A stretch of 64,000 nt of DNA from Thioalkalivibrio sp. K90mix (GTDB lineage Bacteria > Pseudomonadota > Gammaproteobacteria > Ectothiorhodospirales > Ectothiorhodospiraceae), in NCBI RefSeq assembly GCF_000025545.1, contig NC_013889.1:861501-925500 (forward strand), written 5' to 3'. Both the position numbers and the translations under genes were made by a program. The notes beneath the pieces are model-generated. The model did not search any database. It was not told the origin of the DNA and saw only the letters and a list, made by a program, of their open reading frames with translations. Positions 62,282 to 64,000 of this stretch are shown piece by piece (position 1 is the first letter of the stretch; the number at the start of each line of letters is the position of its first letter).

Positions 62282-62533
62282 ATGAAGATCTGCAAGGTAG
62301 AGAAGACGCTGGTTTCGACCAACCGGATCCGGGATCTGGGTCACCGTCCCTTGCTGGTGGTCCAGGAGAAGGCCGGCGGGCCGCGCACGGTCGCGGTGGA
62401 CGCGGTCGGTTGTGTCCCCGGGGACTGGGTGATCGTGGTCGGCTCGTCCGCGGCGCGCGAGGCGGCCGGCAGCAAGGAATACCCCAGTGACGCGACGATC
62501 GTAGGGATCATCGATTACTGGGAGGAGCAGTAG
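62282..62533 (+). CDS. csoS4A: Carboxysome shell vertex protein CsoS4A
   Basis: An 83-residue pentameric bacterial microcompartment vertex protein of the EutN/CcmL fold that caps the icosahedral corners. It starts MKICKVEKTLVSTNRIRDLGHRPLLVVQEK and contains DAVGCVPGDWVIVVGSSAAREAAGSKEYPSDATIVGIID, all typical of CsoS4A. The paralogue csoS4B starts four bases later. Confidence 0.96.
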   Translation: MKICKVEKTLVSTNRIRDLGHRPLLVVQEKAGGPRTVAVDAVGCVPGDWVIVVGSSAAREAAGSKEYPSDATIVGIIDYWEEQ

Positions 62534-62537
62534 CTCC

Positions 62538-62870
62538 ATGGAAATTATGCAGGTGCAGGACGAACTGGTGGTGACCCGTCGGGTGGACGGCCTCCAGACC
62601 ATGTCACTGCGCGTGCTGGTGGATCAAAAGGGTGCGCTCAGCGTCGCCGTGGATCCAGTGGGTGCACACCCGGGCAACTGGGTGTTCACGATCTCTGGAT
62701 CGGCCGCGCGCTACGCGCTCGATGACCCCAAGGTGACAACCGATCTGACGATCGGCGGCATCATCGACCACTGGGACGATGGTGGCAGGAAGGCGGAAGG
62801 GTCGACGAACAAGGCTGGACAAGACCAGACCGATGCACAGCGCTCTGCTAGTGCCCACAAGGCGGCTTGA
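62538..62870 (+). CDS. csoS4B: Carboxysome shell vertex protein CsoS4B
   Basis: Second pentameric vertex protein. The core (about residues 1-80) begins MEIMQVQDELVVTRRVDGLQTMSLRVLVD and has DPVGAHPGNWVFTISGSAARYAL and TIGGIIDHWDD. A polar tail of about 30 residues (GGRKAEGSTNKAGQDQTDAQ...) extends beyond the usual end of about 81-83 residues and is probably disordered. The gene is four bases after csoS4A and 44 bases before the first csoS1. Confidence 0.95.
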   Translation: MEIMQVQDELVVTRRVDGLQTMSLRVLVDQKGALSVAVDPVGAHPGNWVFTISGSAARYALDDPKVTTDLTIGGIIDHWDDGGRKAEGSTNKAGQDQTDAQRSASAHKAA

Positions 62871-62914
62871 GCGTCATTTTAATTGGAAAAACTGTAACTC
62901 CAGGAGAAAGAGAA

Positions 62915-63214
62915 ATGGCAACTGAACGTTTTGGTGTGGCGCTGGGCATGATCGAGACCCGTGGTCTGGTGCCGGCGATTGAAGCCGCTGACGCGATGAC
63001 CAAGGCCTCGGAAGTGCGCCTGATCGGTCGTCAGTTCGTCGGTGGCGGTTACGTGACCGTTCTGGTGCGTGGCGAGACCGGTGCCGTGAACGCTGCCGTG
63101 CGTGCCGGTGCGGATTCCTGCGAGCGTGTGGGCGACGGCCTGGTGGCTGCGCACATCATTGCCCGCGTGCATTCCGAAGTGGAAAGCATCCTGCCCGAGC
63201 AGGTTGAAAAGTAA
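62915..63214 (+). CDS. csoS1: Carboxysome shell hexamer protein CsoS1, first copy
   Basis: A 99-residue BMC-domain protein whose hexamers tile the shell facets, with a small central pore for bicarbonate and metabolites. It begins MATERFGVALGMIETRGLVPAIEAADAMTKASEVRL and has the pore-loop region RQFVGGGYVTVLVRG. GGAGAAAGAG precedes the ATG at 62915; a longer frame from 62867 has no ribosome site. It is almost identical to the next two copies apart from the first few and last residues. Which copy is A, B or C cannot be assigned. Confidence 0.97.
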   Translation: MATERFGVALGMIETRGLVPAIEAADAMTKASEVRLIGRQFVGGGYVTVLVRGETGAVNAAVRAGADSCERVGDGLVAAHIIARVHSEVESILPEQVEK

Positions 63215-63245
63215 TTCATCAGTAACGCTTGATAGGAGTTGAGTA

Positions 63246-63539
63246 ATGGCTAGCGAAAACTTTGGTGTGGCCCTCGGCATGATCGAGACCCGTGGTCTGG
63301 TGCCGGCGATTGAAGCCGCTGACGCGATGACCAAGGCCTCGGAAGTGCGCCTGATCGGTCGTCAGTTCGTCGGTGGCGGTTACGTGACCGTTCTGGTGCG
63401 TGGCGAGACCGGCGCCGTGAACGCTGCGGTGCGTGCCGGTGCGGATTCCTGCGAGCGTGTGGGTGACGGCCTGGTGGCTGCGCACATCATCGCCCGTGTG
63501 CATTCCGAGGTGGAAAACATCCTCCCGGAAAAGCCGTAA
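63246..63539 (+). CDS. csoS1: Carboxysome shell hexamer protein CsoS1, second copy
   Basis: A 97-residue BMC-domain paralogue. It differs from the first copy only at the N-terminus (MASENFGV) and the C-terminus (EVENILPEKP). The coding sequence between is nearly identical at the DNA level, including synonymous positions, which points to recent duplication or gene conversion. TAGGAG precedes the ATG at 63246. Confidence 0.97.
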   Translation: MASENFGVALGMIETRGLVPAIEAADAMTKASEVRLIGRQFVGGGYVTVLVRGETGAVNAAVRAGADSCERVGDGLVAAHIIARVHSEVENILPEKP

Positions 63540-63607
63540 GTCCCTACGGCGGATCAACGCCGCCGTGGCCGAGCGGCCCGGCGGCCCGTTTGTAAAAGAG
63601 GTTAGCA

Positions 63608-63922
63608 ATGGCGAGCGAAATTTCTGGTGTGGCCCTCGGCATGATCGAGACCCGTGGTCTGGTGCCGGCAATTGAAGCGGCGGATGCGATGACCAAGGCC
63701 TCGGAAGTGCGCCTGATCGGTCGTCAGTTCGTCGGTGGTGGTTACGTGACCGTGCTGGTCCGTGGCGAGACCGGTGCCGTGAATGCGGCGGTGCGTGCCG
63801 GTGCGGATTCCTGCGAGCGTGTGGGTGACGGTCTGGTCGCTGCGCATATCATTGCCCGTGTCCACTCCGAAGTGGAAAGCATCCTGCCGAAGGCCCCGAC
63901 CGCCGACGGCTCGGCCAGCTGA
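63608..63922 (+). CDS. csoS1: Carboxysome shell hexamer protein CsoS1, third copy (longer tail)
   Basis: A 104-residue BMC-domain paralogue with start MASEISGV and a longer tail, ESILPKAPTADGSAS, resembling the CsoS1B type that carries a C-terminal extension. The core is the same as the other two copies at protein level, with a few more synonymous changes. AGAGG precedes the ATG. A GC-rich inverted repeat lies in the 68-base spacer before it. Confidence 0.96.
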   Translation: MASEISGVALGMIETRGLVPAIEAADAMTKASEVRLIGRQFVGGGYVTVLVRGETGAVNAAVRAGADSCERVGDGLVAAHIIARVHSEVESILPKAPTADGSAS

Positions 63923-63932
63923 GGCAACCTCG

Positions 63933-64000
63933 ATGGCGGATCCGCGGATCGTGGGTTACCTGAACCGTGCGGTGGCGCATGAGCTGTCCGCGGTTCAGCA
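63933..64000 (+). CDS. Carboxysome-associated bacterioferritin-like protein (3' end outside window)
   Basis: Only the first 22 codons are present: MADPRIVGYLNRAVAHELSAVQ. The HELSAVQ stretch fits the first helix of a bacterioferritin/ferritin-like four-helix bundle, with its metal-site glutamate, and many cso operons carry such a gene directly after csoS1. The ATG at 63933 is 10 bases after the csoS1 stop. The call rests on little sequence plus position. Confidence 0.65.
   Translation, partial: MADPRIVGYLNRAVAHELSAVQ

Noticed and set aside
62915-63922. The csoS1 region as non-coding repeats
   Set aside because: All three units are intact BMC-domain genes with their own ribosome sites.

Overview
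This 64 kb, GC-rich window looks like the chromosome of a chemolithoautotrophic gammaproteobacterium of the Ectothiorhodospiraceae / Thioalkalivibrio type. The evidence is a complete alpha-carboxysome operon with form IA RuBisCO, an SbtA-type bicarbonate transporter with a PII-like partner, a gammaproteobacterial isc operon, a DksA-GluQRS pair and c-type cytochromes. The genus is an inference from gene content, not from a marker gene.

Layout. 1-3242: cobalamin genes, with cobK (minus, cut by the window edge) head-to-head with cobL-cobE-cobM. 3300-4570: an IS110-family element between two REP-like palindromes. 4636-6680: a cytochrome c' and an OprO/P-type porin, preceded on the minus strand by a clear cobalamin riboswitch. 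6942-10474: di-haem cytochrome c peroxidase, a DUF4399 protein, gltX, tRNA-Ala(GGC), a small membrane protein and tRNA-Glu(TTC). 10555-14378: a giant BTAD/AAA regulator interrupted by a frameshift. 14527-19479: a DsrE-like protein, then a four-gene light/DNA-repair cluster (MerR/LitR-like regulator, FeS-type photolyase, CPD photolyase, an unknown 87-aa protein) with an 11-bp-repeat operator at the regulator's start. 19647-24461: a DUF255 thioredoxin-fold protein, a gene-free stretch with a large inverted repeat, an IS3-family element that has rewritten the last codons of suhB, and suhB.

24611-31950: trmJ, cysE and the iscR-S-U-A-hscB-hscA-fdx-iscX operon, with an IscR-type site in front of iscR. 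31952-42438: an Atm1-type ABC exporter directly after a GGDEF gene, recQ, DUF3581 and DUF2237 genes, a Pro/Gly-rich secreted protein, codB, a flavodoxin-fold oxidoreductase, sbtA-sbtB and thpR. 42468-46886: an NtrC-type regulator and a symporter-histidine kinase, with a 57-aa membrane protein overlapping the kinase start (CbrX-CbrA-CbrB-like). 46979-48687: gluQRS and dksA separated by a MITE-like element. 48824-55442: cbbY, a DJ-1/PfpI protein, and a TetR - membrane fusion - RND pump operon.

55743-64000: the carboxysome operon cbbL-cbbS-csoS2-csoSCA-csoS4A-csoS4B-csoS1 (three near-identical copies) and the start of a ferritin-like gene cut by the window end. SbtA/SbtB would raise cytoplasmic bicarbonate, CsoSCA would convert it to CO2 inside the shell, RuBisCO would fix it, and CbbY would remove a RuBisCO inhibitor. 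B12 is a second theme: synthesis genes, a B12-riboswitch-controlled porin, and a regulator of the B12 photoreceptor class beside photolyases.
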